From WGMK01 sp046047315 (lineage in GTDB: Bacteria; Hydrogenedentota; Hydrogenedentia; Hydrogenedentales; JAEUWI01): a stretch of DNA of 40,824 nt. The stretch covers positions 1-40,824 of the forward strand of contig JBJOID010000024.1 of NCBI GenBank assembly GCA_046047315.1, in the 5' to 3' direction. The number at the start of each line of letters is the position of its first letter. Within the stretch, counting starts at the first letter, position 1. A program made the translations under genes and the position numbers. Below are positions 8,197-15,883 of this stretch, piece by piece. The notes below the pieces were generated by a model. It saw nothing but the letters and a program-made list of their open reading frames with translations. It ran no database searches and had not been told where the DNA came from.

Positions 8197-10331
8197 GCGA
8201 GCACTCCTCCCTGTTGCAGGGCCGCAATCACGCGTTCCGGCGTGAGCGGCAGGTCCGGCACCCGCACGCCGCAGGCATTGGCCACGGCATTCGAAATCGC
8301 CGCGCCGGGCGAAATGACGGGTGGTTCGCCGAGTCCGATCACCCCGCGTTCATCGAAGCCGGGGCCCGTCTGCATGTGCACCTTCAGCTTGCCGACATCC
8401 TTGAGGCCCGCCAGCCGGTAAAACTCCATGTCGGCATTGAGCATGCGCCCCGTCGTCGCGTCGTAGACGCATTCCTCGTACAACGCATACGTGATGCCCA
8501 TGATCAGGCCGCCGTAAACCTGGCTCTCGGCGGTCTTGAGATCGATGATGAGTCCGCAGTCCTGCACCGCGACCATTTCGTTCAACGTGACCACGCCCGT
8601 TTCTGTGTCCACCGTGACGTCGGCTATCTGAACACCGCCCACGCCCGCGTCCATCAGCTTCATTTCCTGCGCGTTCTTGCCGTCGTTCTGGCCGCGCTCG
8701 GTAATCACGTTCGGCCCCAGCAGGGAGCAGGCGTCCTTCCAGGCCATGGTCTTGGCCGAGTCGCTCGCCGCGACGATCTGTCCACCGCGTGCGACCAGCG
8801 TGTCTGCGGGCACGCCCAGCTCGGCGGCCGCCAGCTCCAGCAGCCGGTTCAGTGCGGCCGTCGCGGCGAGGCGGGTCGAGCTGCTCACGCCGCCGATGGT
8901 GGTGCTGCCGCCCGAGCCTCCCGAGACGGGATACGCGTTCTTGCCGATGTTGGCCTGCACGGCCTCCAGCGGCAACCCGAGCGTCTCCGCCAGTACGATA
9001 GCCACCGCCGTGCGCGTTCCAACGCCGAGATCCTGCGTTCCGATCTTTGCGCTCACGGAGCCGTCGGGATGAATGGAGACCTCGCATTCCGAGGGATGCC
9101 CCATGCCGCCCCACGTATGGATGGCGATGCCCATGCCGCGCTTTAAGGGGCCGGGGGTCTGGTCGCCTCGCGGATGCGCCTTGCCTTTGTAGCCGATCAT
9201 CTCGGCGGCGATGTCGAGTTGCTGCGCATAGAGTTCCGCGCGGTCGGTGTGCTTGAGGTTCGCCTTGAAGAAGGCGAGTGCGTCCATGCCGAGCGCGGCG
9301 GCGGCATCCTCGAAGGCGGCCATGGTAAGGAAGCAGCCCTGTGGGTGCCCGGGTGCGCGCCAGGCCCGCTGGCTGCCCCGGTTCGTCGCGATGCGCTGGC
9401 TGGTGGTGCGCTGGTTCGGGATGCGCGTGAACACGTAGGGTAGCGGTGGCGGGCGAAACCCGCCAAAGCCGCCCGTGCCCCACACGGAGGCGTCGAAGGC
9501 CGTGACCGTGCCGTCGGCATCCACGCCGATCTTCAGGTTGCCATAGGTGCTCGGGCGGTTTCCGCCGTCCATCAGCTCAAGGTCGCGCTCGAGCATCAGT
9601 TTCACCGGCCGTCCTGTCTGCTTGGAGAACTGCGCCCCGATGATGCCCCACTTGTCGTGGGAGAACTTCGAGCCGAATCCTCCGCCCATGTATTGGCAAT
9701 CCACATGGATGTCGCTTTCCGCGATACCCAGCGGCTCGCCCATGCCTTCCGCATAGCGCGAGACATTCTGCGTCGACGGCCAGACATAGAGCGCATTGTC
9801 CCGGAATTCTGTCACCTGTCCATGCGCTTCCAGGCAGCAATGGGTTATGGCGGGAATGCCATAGCGGCCTTCCACCACCTTGTTGGCCGCCGCGAAAGCG
9901 GCCTCGACGTCACCCTCGTCGCGGCTGGCCGGACGGCCCTCCGCGAATTGCGGGTCGTCATCCCGCACCTGCACTGGCTCGGGCGTGTAGGAAACCTTGA
10001 CCGCCTTGGCGGCCTCGACGGCCTGTTCCTCGGTTTCCGCCGCGACCGCCGCAATAATCTGTCCCTGATAGCGCACGGTGCCGCCAATCAGTTCCTGGTC
10101 CACCCAGACGGCCTTTACGCCCGGCAGGGCCTCCGCCGCGGAGGTGTCCACCGCGTCAATCTTTGCCGAAGCGTGGCGCGAGGCCACCAGCTTCGCATGC
10201 AGCAGGTTCTTGGGGTTCATGTCGTAGGCGTAGCGCGCCTGGCCCGTGCTCTTCACCGGGCCGTCAAGACGGCTGATACGCTTGCCAATGAGGGCGCGTT
10301 CCTCGGCTGCGGGCCACTGTGGAGTCGCCAT
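8193..10331 (-). CDS. Molybdenum hydroxylase catalytic (molybdopterin-binding) subunit, xanthine dehydrogenase/aldehyde oxidase family
   Basis: A 712-residue large subunit carrying the molybdenum cofactor. The N-terminal domain (RISRLDGPVKSTGQARYAYD, near residues 20-39) is the aldehyde oxidase a/b hammerhead fold. Then follow the molybdopterin domains with GGGFGSKF, RAPGHPQG and GGSGGSTT. The C-terminal GLGEPP holds the conserved catalytic glutamate near residue 669. The substrate (aldehyde, purine or aromatic) cannot be read from sequence. I start at the ATG at 10331, which shares one base with the stop of the 2Fe-2S gene; the frame is open to 10406 but that would intrude into its neighbour. 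It has no signal peptide and is probably exported together with the Tat-signal subunit. Confidence 0.94.
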   Translation of the reverse strand: MATPQWPAAEERALIGKRISRLDGPVKSTGQARYAYDMNPKNLLHAKLVASRHASAKIDAVDTSAAEALPGVKAVWVDQELIGGTVRYQGQIIAAVAAETEEQAVEAAKAVKVSYTPEPVQVRDDDPQFAEGRPASRDEGDVEAAFAAANKVVEGRYGIPAITHCCLEAHGQVTEFRDNALYVWPSTQNVSRYAEGMGEPLGIAESDIHVDCQYMGGGFGSKFSHDKWGIIGAQFSKQTGRPVKLMLERDLELMDGGNRPSTYGNLKIGVDADGTVTAFDASVWGTGGFGGFRPPPLPYVFTRIPNQRTTSQRIATNRGSQRAWRAPGHPQGCFLTMAAFEDAAAALGMDALAFFKANLKHTDRAELYAQQLDIAAEMIGYKGKAHPRGDQTPGPLKRGMGIAIHTWGGMGHPSECEVSIHPDGSVSAKIGTQDLGVGTRTAVAIVLAETLGLPLEAVQANIGKNAYPVSGGSGGSTTIGGVSSSTRLAATAALNRLLELAAAELGVPADTLVARGGQIVAASDSAKTMAWKDACSLLGPNVITERGQNDGKNAQEMKLMDAGVGGVQIADVTVDTETGVVTLNEMVAVQDCGLIIDLKTAESQVYGGLIMGITYALYEECVYDATTGRMLNADMEFYRLAGLKDVGKLKVHMQTGPGFDERGVIGLGEPPVISPGAAISNAVANACGVRVPDLPLTPERVIAALQQGGVLA

Positions 10332-10966
10332 CACGCACCTCCCTTCAGCGCCTTGGCGGCGTCGAGCATGGCTTCCGTGATGCCCGCGTAGGTGCCGCAG
10401 CGGCAAAGGTTACCGCCCAGCCCGGCGCGCACTTCTTCCAGCGTCGGGTTGGGGTGCTCGTTCAGGAAGGCCGTGCACGCCACCACGAAGCCGGGCGTGC
10501 AGAAGCCGCATTGCTGCGCGTCGTGTTCCACGAAGGCCGACTGCACCGCGCTCATCTGCTCGGGCGTCCCCAGGCCTTCAATGGTGGTGATCTCCCGGCC
10601 CACGGCTTCCACCGCCAGCATGGAGCAGGCGTAGGCGGGGGCGCCGTCCACCAGGACCGTGCAGGCCCCGCAGGTGCCCCGGTCGCAGACCTTCTTGGCG
10701 CCGGTGATGTCGAGACGGTTGCGCAAGGCGTCGAGCAGTGTGACGCGCGGTTCCACGCTCAACGTCTTGACCGCGCCGTTGACGCGCAGTTCAATCGGGG
10801 CGTCGCCGGGCCCCAGCACGGGCGGGGCCGCCGCAGCCGCTTCCTGCGCCGCCGCTTCGCGCGCGCCGCCGGGCAACAGCGACGTGGCCGCCGTGCCCGC
10901 CCCAATGCCAAGGAACCCGCGCCGGGAAATGCCCCAGCCGCCCGGGGGCCGTTTCGAGTCGCTCAT
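10331..10966 (-). CDS. Molybdenum hydroxylase [2Fe-2S] subunit with Tat signal
   Basis: A 211-residue small subunit with two [2Fe-2S] clusters. The plant-ferredoxin-like cluster uses the CDRGTCGAC cysteines plus a later one in YACSM; the second uses CGFC and CRCG near the C-terminus. The N-terminus has a twin-arginine signal, SRRGFLGIGAG, followed by an alanine-rich hydrophobic stretch, so the assembled complex probably works in the periplasm like PaoABC. The ATG at 10966 has AGGAGG 5 bases upstream, which settles the start against an upstream in-frame codon at 10999. It is the first gene of the operon. No dedicated XdhC/PaoD cofactor chaperone gene is in view. Confidence 0.94.
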   Translation of the reverse strand: MSDSKRPPGGWGISRRGFLGIGAGTAATSLLPGGAREAAAQEAAAAAPPVLGPGDAPIELRVNGAVKTLSVEPRVTLLDALRNRLDITGAKKVCDRGTCGACTVLVDGAPAYACSMLAVEAVGREITTIEGLGTPEQMSAVQSAFVEHDAQQCGFCTPGFVVACTAFLNEHPNPTLEEVRAGLGGNLCRCGTYAGITEAMLDAAKALKGGA

Positions 10967-11049
10967 GACAACCTCCTCATTTCGCGAACACCGCGCCAAG
11001 CACGTTCGCCCAAACTACCACGATGCCGCTTTTGCTGCAAGCCTCGGGA

Positions 11050-11079
11050 TTGACAGTTCGTCGCGGGCTCGCATAGGGT
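11050..11079 (+). promoter_or_regulatory. Candidate promoter of the Gfo/Idh/MocA gene
   Basis: A perfect -35 TTGACA (11050-11055) is followed after 18 bases by a weaker -10 TAGGGT (11074-11079). Transcription would start about 20 bases before the ATG at 11107. The 140-base divergent region also has to carry the promoter of the hydroxylase operon, for which I see no strong candidate. Confidence 0.45.
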
Positions 11080-11106
11080 GCCTCTGAAAAACCGAGGGTT
11101 CGTACA

Positions 11107-12291
11107 ATGCCACACCGCTTTTCCCGCAGGATGTTCCTTGGTGGCGCAGCCGCCTTCGCCGCCTCGCGCGTGGCCATCGGCGAAGAGCCGGTGATTCAGG
11201 GCTTCGAGGATACGGGATCCAACACCGATCCCTCCGCCGCATGGACGCCAGTCAGCGACCGACGCATCCGTGTCGGGATCGCGGGCTACGGAGTCTGCAA
11301 ATTCGGTGCGGCATTCGGGTTTCAGGATCACCCGAACGTCGAAGTGGTGGCGGTGACGGACCTTATCCCCGAGCGTCGCGATGGCTTGGCCAAGGCCTGC
11401 CGTTGCGAGACCACCTATGAGTCCCTCGAGGCGATGCTAAAGGACGATCGCATCGAGGCCGTGTTCGTGGCGACGGACGCCCCGAGCCATGCCGGGCACT
11501 GTATCGCCGCGGTCGAGCATGGCAAGCATGTCGCCACCGCCGTGCCGGCCATGTATGGGTCCCTGGAAGAAGGGGACGCTCTCTATCAGGCCGTCAAAAA
11601 ATCCGGACTGACCTACATGATGTTCGAGACCTCCGCCTTCCATGACGACTGTTTCGCAATGCGCAAACTTTTCCAACAAGGTGCCTTCGGCCGCATGCTC
11701 TATTGCGAGGGCGAGTATTACCACTACATGCAGGAGCCCATCGACTCGTATAAGGGGTGGCGCGTGGGCCTGCCGCCGCAGTGGTATCCCACGCACTCGA
11801 ATGCCTATTACTCCTGCGTCACCGGTGGCCGCTTTACGGAAGTTTCCTGTACGGGAACCCCAAGTACCGTGGGGCATTTGCGCCCGGAGAACAATCCCTA
11901 CAAGAATCCCTTCGGCACGGAGATTGCGCACCTTAAGACCAGCGACGGCGCGCTCGCGCGCATGGCCGTCAGCTGGGACACCCCCGGCTATCCCGGTGAA
12001 ATGGGGCGGGTGCGCGGTGAGCGCGGCTCCATGCACGGGTTGCATTTCGACGGCCTTGAGCATTACGACCCCGAAACACTCAAGAAGCCGGCCCTGCCTC
12101 CCGGCGTGGCCGCGGGCGGGCATGGCGGATCGCATGGCTACCTCGGCAACGAATTCATCACCGCGATCCTTCAGGAGCGTGAGCCCCTGGTCCACCTGCG
12201 CCTCGCGCTGAACATGACCGCCGCCGGAATCCAGGCACACGCATCCGCCCTTAAGGATGGCAAGTGGCTCAAGATTCCGCAGTGGGACTGA
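11107..12291 (+). CDS. Tat-exported Gfo/Idh/MocA family oxidoreductase
   Basis: A 394-residue NAD(P)-dependent sugar-dehydrogenase-like protein. A twin-arginine signal (SRRMFLGG, residues 6-13) precedes a Rossmann fold beginning VGIAGYGVCKFG near residue 56, and the C-terminal alpha/beta dimerisation domain contains the EGEYYHY and MTAAGIQAH segments. In the usual family the lysine of an EKP motif is catalytic; here the equivalent is TAVPA (residues 144-148), so that lysine is absent. Similar xVPA variants occur in exported family members, whose chemistry is less clear. GAGGG about 8 bases upstream supports the ATG at 11107. It converges on the DUF2804 gene with 9 bases between stops. Confidence 0.88.
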   Translation: MPHRFSRRMFLGGAAAFAASRVAIGEEPVIQGFEDTGSNTDPSAAWTPVSDRRIRVGIAGYGVCKFGAAFGFQDHPNVEVVAVTDLIPERRDGLAKACRCETTYESLEAMLKDDRIEAVFVATDAPSHAGHCIAAVEHGKHVATAVPAMYGSLEEGDALYQAVKKSGLTYMMFETSAFHDDCFAMRKLFQQGAFGRMLYCEGEYYHYMQEPIDSYKGWRVGLPPQWYPTHSNAYYSCVTGGRFTEVSCTGTPSTVGHLRPENNPYKNPFGTEIAHLKTSDGALARMAVSWDTPGYPGEMGRVRGERGSMHGLHFDGLEHYDPETLKKPALPPGVAAGGHGGSHGYLGNEFITAILQEREPLVHLRLALNMTAAGIQAHASALKDGKWLKIPQWD

Positions 12292-12300
12292 GGCTCCAGA

Positions 12301-13317
12301 TTACCAGCGGGCACACTGCTCTTCAGACCAACCCAGTGCCCCATCCACATCCACCCGTTGGCCGCCGGTTTGCACGCATCCATGAAAACGCCCGAAGCAC
12401 TGGTGCACGGTGCTCTTCATGATGCCCAGGTTAGCGTGGCTGTGCTTGTCGTAAAAGGGCGTTAGCACAAGGTCCAACGTGTTGCTGCCTTTGGTGTAGA
12501 GCCGCCAGGGCTTCATGAAGTCGCTGCGATCGTATTCGAACGTGACGTCTTCGTGGATCTTGTAAAGCACCCCGTCCACGATGAGGCCATTCTCGGTGGC
12601 TCCGGTTCCATCGGTCCATTGCCCGCCCAGATTCACGCCGTACACCCGGCCGGAATCTACGGCGCTCAGTGCGGCCCAGTTCCAGTTCGTCTGATAAGGC
12701 CAGATGCCCCGCCCGTAATCGCGCACGCCAAAAGTGGACGCACGGTCGAAAGTCCAGACTTCGTCGCCCCAGCGCACTTCGCCCCATGCCGGCAGTGGCA
12801 CCTGCTTCGAGGTGAACTGATAAAGCCGCTCCGACCAGGGCACGAGCACGTTCAAGGTTTCCTGAGCCGGCGGCGTCTCGACGTGCATCAGGGCGTGCAG
12901 CGGCTTGCCCGCACAGTTCGGGGCGGTAAAGCGCAGGGTGCCGCCGCCCTCATCGAGTTCCTGCTCCGCCTCGATGCGGCCGAAGCGCAATGCAGCGCGG
13001 CCTACGGTTCGCGGCGGCATGACGGGTTGCCGCGAGAAGGGGCGCACCGTGCCACATTCGCCAAAACGCCCGGTGGCGTATTCGAGAACGTAAACGCCGA
13101 TGAGCCCGATGTAGTCCACGTTGGCAATGCAGAAAGAGTAGAGCCGCTCGGGTCCCATGAAACACCAGTAATCCCAACGCTTCTTTCGGGGAAAGCGCCC
13201 GCGCAGGTTGTCGATCCAATACGGATGGCGGCCCCATCCCCGCGCAGCCGGATTCAGCAATGTTCCCTCGCCGCGAATGCAAACCTCTTGTGTGACTTCC
13301 ATATCCGCAGTTTCCAT
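12301..13317 (-). CDS. DUF2804 family protein
   Basis: A 338-residue cytoplasmic protein of the DUF2804 type. It is rich in tryptophan and aromatic residues, with RKKRWDYWCFMGPE near residue 44, a central DRASTFGVRDYGRGIWPYQTNW stretch, and a C-terminal GRFHGCV segment. The fold is predicted to be a lipocalin-like or beta-sandwich ligand binder, but no activity is established. The ATG at 13317 has GGAGG close upstream. An inverted repeat at 13348-13362 sits in its probable promoter region. Confidence 0.82.
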   Translation of the reverse strand: METADMEVTQEVCIRGEGTLLNPAARGWGRHPYWIDNLRGRFPRKKRWDYWCFMGPERLYSFCIANVDYIGLIGVYVLEYATGRFGECGTVRPFSRQPVMPPRTVGRAALRFGRIEAEQELDEGGGTLRFTAPNCAGKPLHALMHVETPPAQETLNVLVPWSERLYQFTSKQVPLPAWGEVRWGDEVWTFDRASTFGVRDYGRGIWPYQTNWNWAALSAVDSGRVYGVNLGGQWTDGTGATENGLIVDGVLYKIHEDVTFEYDRSDFMKPWRLYTKGSNTLDLVLTPFYDKHSHANLGIMKSTVHQCFGRFHGCVQTGGQRVDVDGALGWSEEQCARW

Positions 13318-13347
13318 GACGTCCTCCCTTGCCGCGCGACATCCTAG

Positions 13348-13362
13348 CCAGCCTATGGCTGG
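13348..13362. promoter_or_regulatory. Short perfect palindrome upstream of the DUF2804 gene
   Basis: CCAGCC and GGCTGG are perfect 6-base arms around TAT. On the minus strand a -10-like TAGGAT lies just downstream of it, so the repeat could be an operator or a leader hairpin. There is no T-run on either side. Evidence is sequence symmetry only. Confidence 0.25.
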
Positions 13363-13408
13363 AGGTGCGAACTTCGCGCCAGCCCATGTGCCCGCGAAAC
13401 CCGGGGGT

Positions 13409-13437
13409 TTGATTGACTGCTGTGCGCGCCCTACAAT
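13409..13437 (+). promoter_or_regulatory. Promoter of the DnaA-fold/coiled-coil gene
   Basis: TTGATT (13409-13414) and TACAAT (13432-13437) are separated by exactly 17 bases, and transcription would start near 13444. This puts the in-frame codon at 13413 inside the promoter and favours the ATG at 13467 as the real start. Confidence 0.55.
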
Positions 13438-13466
13438 CCCTGCTACTTCTGACGCGCGGGGTAGGC

Positions 13467-15299
13467 ATGCGTTCTCATCGTTTCGACACGTTCAAGGTGA
13501 CGCCGGAAAATCAGGCGGCCTTCGACCGTTGCCGCCGGGTGGCCAATCTCGAAGAGGGGGTGGCCGCGCCTTTGGTGCTGGTGGGTGGAACGGGGCAGGG
13601 GAAGTCCCATCTTCTGTGGTCCATCGTGAATGAGGTGCGCGAGAAGCATCCGCACACGGCGCTTGCTCTGGTTACCGCGCGGGAGTTTCCCGAGCGGGTG
13701 AAGGCGCTGGCGGAGAACCCGGAACCCATCCAGAAGTCGCGGCACGCGATTCTCCTTGTCGACGCCCTGCATCAGTTCCGGCAGGATGCGGCGACGCTGG
13801 AGGCCGTTGTCGAGGCATTTCTCGCCAATCACTTTGCGGTGGTGCTGGCCACGCCGCGGCCTCCCATACAGATAGAATCCCTGAGCCTGGGCTTCAAGCG
13901 CATGCTCACGGCGGCGGACATCGTGACCGTTGGGGGGCGCGCCCCCGCCGGAAGCGTTCTGGCGAAAGCGGCGGATGCCGCACCGCCCGTGGAGACGCCC
14001 ACGCCGCTGGACCGCATCGAGACGCTGCAACGCGAGCGTGACAATGTGGCCGCGCGCTACGAGAAGAGCCAGCGTCGCGTGACCCAGCTCGAGGAAGAAC
14101 TGGCGGCCTTGCTTCAGAAGTACGCGACGCTGGAGGGCAGCGAGCGCCAGGCGCGCGAGTCTGCGCGGGACCTGGTGCGTCTTCAGGGCGAGCGCGAGGC
14201 GCTTCGCATGGAGGCGGCCAACGCGCGCGATGAGCGCGACGCCGCCAAGGCTGCGCTTAAGCAGCTTGAGGCGGAGACCCAATCCCTGCGCGAGCAACTG
14301 GGCCGCGCGCAGGATTTGCCTGCGCAGTTGACCGACGCGCGCGAAGAGCGTGACGCCGCCCGCGCCGAGGCCGCCCAGGCGCGCGAAGCCCTTGAGGCCG
14401 TGGTGTCGGCCATGGCCGGCATGCAGGAGGAGATGAGCCGGTTGCGCGGCCAACTGGACGCCGCAGCGGGCATGGAGCAGGCGATGCGCGATGCGCAGGC
14501 CGAGGCCGCCGAGGCCCGCGAGGAAACGCAGCGCATTGCCGAGCAGGCCGCCGCCGTGGTGGAGCATCTCGTGGCCTTGAGTCCCGAGGCGGCCGATGCC
14601 GCACGAGAATCCTATGCGTTGATTGGCGAGTTTCTTGAGTGCCTGCGCGAGCACCGCAGCACGGCGGGCATCGACCTGCCTACCCGTTTGGACGCCATCG
14701 CCACGGGCGTCGAGTCGGCGGCGCAACGCGCCTTGCGTGCGCAACTGGCCGAACTGGCGTCCGAGCGCGAAATGCAGGCAGGCCTCTACGAGGAGGCCCG
14801 CGCGGAGCAGGCGCGGCTTGACGTGGAACGCGGCCTGCTGGAGGGGCGGGTGAAGGAGGCGCAGCGGGAGCGCGATGCCGCGCGGCAGACCAAGGCCATC
14901 CTGCTCTCCGAGTTGGACGCCCTGCGCGAGACCACGCGGGAGGACCTCGCCAAGGCCCGCCGTCATCTCGCCGCGATACAGTCGCAGTTGCAGTTGTTGT
15001 CCGGCCGCTATGCCGAAACCACGGGAGAAGACGCCGAGGCTTGGCACGAACTCGCCGGTGCGCTCGGCGCGCTCGCCACCGACCAGCATCTGGGTGAACT
15101 GACCGGGGAGGACTATCCCCTGCCCGAGCAGCCGCCGCTCTTCGAGGAGGCCGAGCGTGGCCGCGCCCTGTTGCAGGCCATCTCGCGTCAACTGCTGGAG
15201 GCCGGACGCGCGCCGGAATCCACCGCGCAAACGGAAGGCCCGCTGACGCGCGCGGTGAACGAGGCCCTTGCTTGGGATGAACCGGAGAGTGACGCGTGA
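13467..15299 (+). CDS. DnaA-type P-loop domain fused to a long coiled coil
   Basis: A 610-residue protein. Residues 1-155 look like the core of the DnaA/Hda ATPase: HRFDTFKVTPENQAA at the start, Walker A GGTGQGKS (40-47), Walker B ILLVDAL (95-101) and a sensor-1-like VVLATPRPP (125-133). The second Walker B acid, normally needed for ATP hydrolysis, is alanine (A100). The lid (sensor 2) and the DNA-binding domain of DnaA are absent. From about 175 to 590 there is an almost continuous heptad-patterned region rich in E, R, A, Q and L, predicted to be a coiled coil or long rod. It may be a scaffold switched by nucleotide binding; the role is unknown. The HD gene overlaps its stop by 4 bases (GTGA). 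Start is discussed at the promoter entry. Confidence 0.85.
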   Translation: MRSHRFDTFKVTPENQAAFDRCRRVANLEEGVAAPLVLVGGTGQGKSHLLWSIVNEVREKHPHTALALVTAREFPERVKALAENPEPIQKSRHAILLVDALHQFRQDAATLEAVVEAFLANHFAVVLATPRPPIQIESLSLGFKRMLTAADIVTVGGRAPAGSVLAKAADAAPPVETPTPLDRIETLQRERDNVAARYEKSQRRVTQLEEELAALLQKYATLEGSERQARESARDLVRLQGEREALRMEAANARDERDAAKAALKQLEAETQSLREQLGRAQDLPAQLTDAREERDAARAEAAQAREALEAVVSAMAGMQEEMSRLRGQLDAAAGMEQAMRDAQAEAAEAREETQRIAEQAAAVVEHLVALSPEAADAARESYALIGEFLECLREHRSTAGIDLPTRLDAIATGVESAAQRALRAQLAELASEREMQAGLYEEARAEQARLDVERGLLEGRVKEAQRERDAARQTKAILLSELDALRETTREDLAKARRHLAAIQSQLQLLSGRYAETTGEDAEAWHELAGALGALATDQHLGELTGEDYPLPEQPPLFEEAERGRALLQAISRQLLEAGRAPESTAQTEGPLTRAVNEALAWDEPESDA

Positions 15300-15874
15300 G
15301 CCAGGCGGGCGGCGAATTCACCGCGCAGTTGCTGGCTTTGTTCGAGGCGATTCATCCGCTTGACCGCGTGCCACGCGCGGGATTTCTATTGCGGGGCGTG
15401 GCCGAACCCGAGTCCGTGTCGGCGCATGCCCACTTTCTGGCGGTGATGGCCTTGCTCTTTTGCGAGCGCTTTCCCGAGTACGACAAGGCGCGGGTGCTTG
15501 CCATGGCGATCGTTCACGATCTGCCCGAGGCCCGGCTGATGGACATTCCCATGCCGTACGCCGATGCTTATCTCAGCGACGCGAAACACCGCGCGGAACA
15601 GGCCATCGCGGATGATCTTTTCGAGCACCTGCCCGGCGGACTGGCGGCCTTGCATCAGGAATTCACCGACGCGTCCACCCCGGAGGCGCGGCTTCTGCGC
15701 GCCTTGGACAAGGCCCAGATGATGGTTAAAGTGCTTTGCTATGAGCGCGAGCGGCGCGGCAACCTGCACGAGTTTTGGGAGAATCCCAAGAACTTCAACG
15801 ACTACGGCATCGCCGCCGTGTCCGAATTGTTCGACGCGATCTGCGCGCGCGCGGGCCGTGTTCGCCCGGCGTAG
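15296..15874 (+). CDS. HD-domain phosphohydrolase, HDDC2/YfbR-like
   Basis: A 192-residue cytoplasmic protein with the metal-binding residues of the HD superfamily: H44 in VSAHAHFL, H74-D75 in AIVHDLPE, and D138 in ALDKAQMM. The VHDLPEARLMDIP segment is typical of YfbR/HDDC2 5'-deoxynucleotidases, which remove phosphate from (deoxy)nucleoside monophosphates. The GTG start overlaps the stop of the DnaA-fold gene (GTGA, 15296-15299), so the two are translationally coupled. The exact substrate is inferred. Confidence 0.87.
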   Translation: MSQAGGEFTAQLLALFEAIHPLDRVPRAGFLLRGVAEPESVSAHAHFLAVMALLFCERFPEYDKARVLAMAIVHDLPEARLMDIPMPYADAYLSDAKHRAEQAIADDLFEHLPGGLAALHQEFTDASTPEARLLRALDKAQMMVKVLCYERERRGNLHEFWENPKNFNDYGIAAVSELFDAICARAGRVRPA

Positions 15875-15883
15875 CTTCGAGCC

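Noticed and set aside
13443..15230. 595-codon open frame antisense to the coiled-coil gene
   Set aside because: It mirrors a GC-rich third-position frame; its translation is arginine/leucine/glycine-rich with no motif, and the sense strand has clear domains and a promoter.
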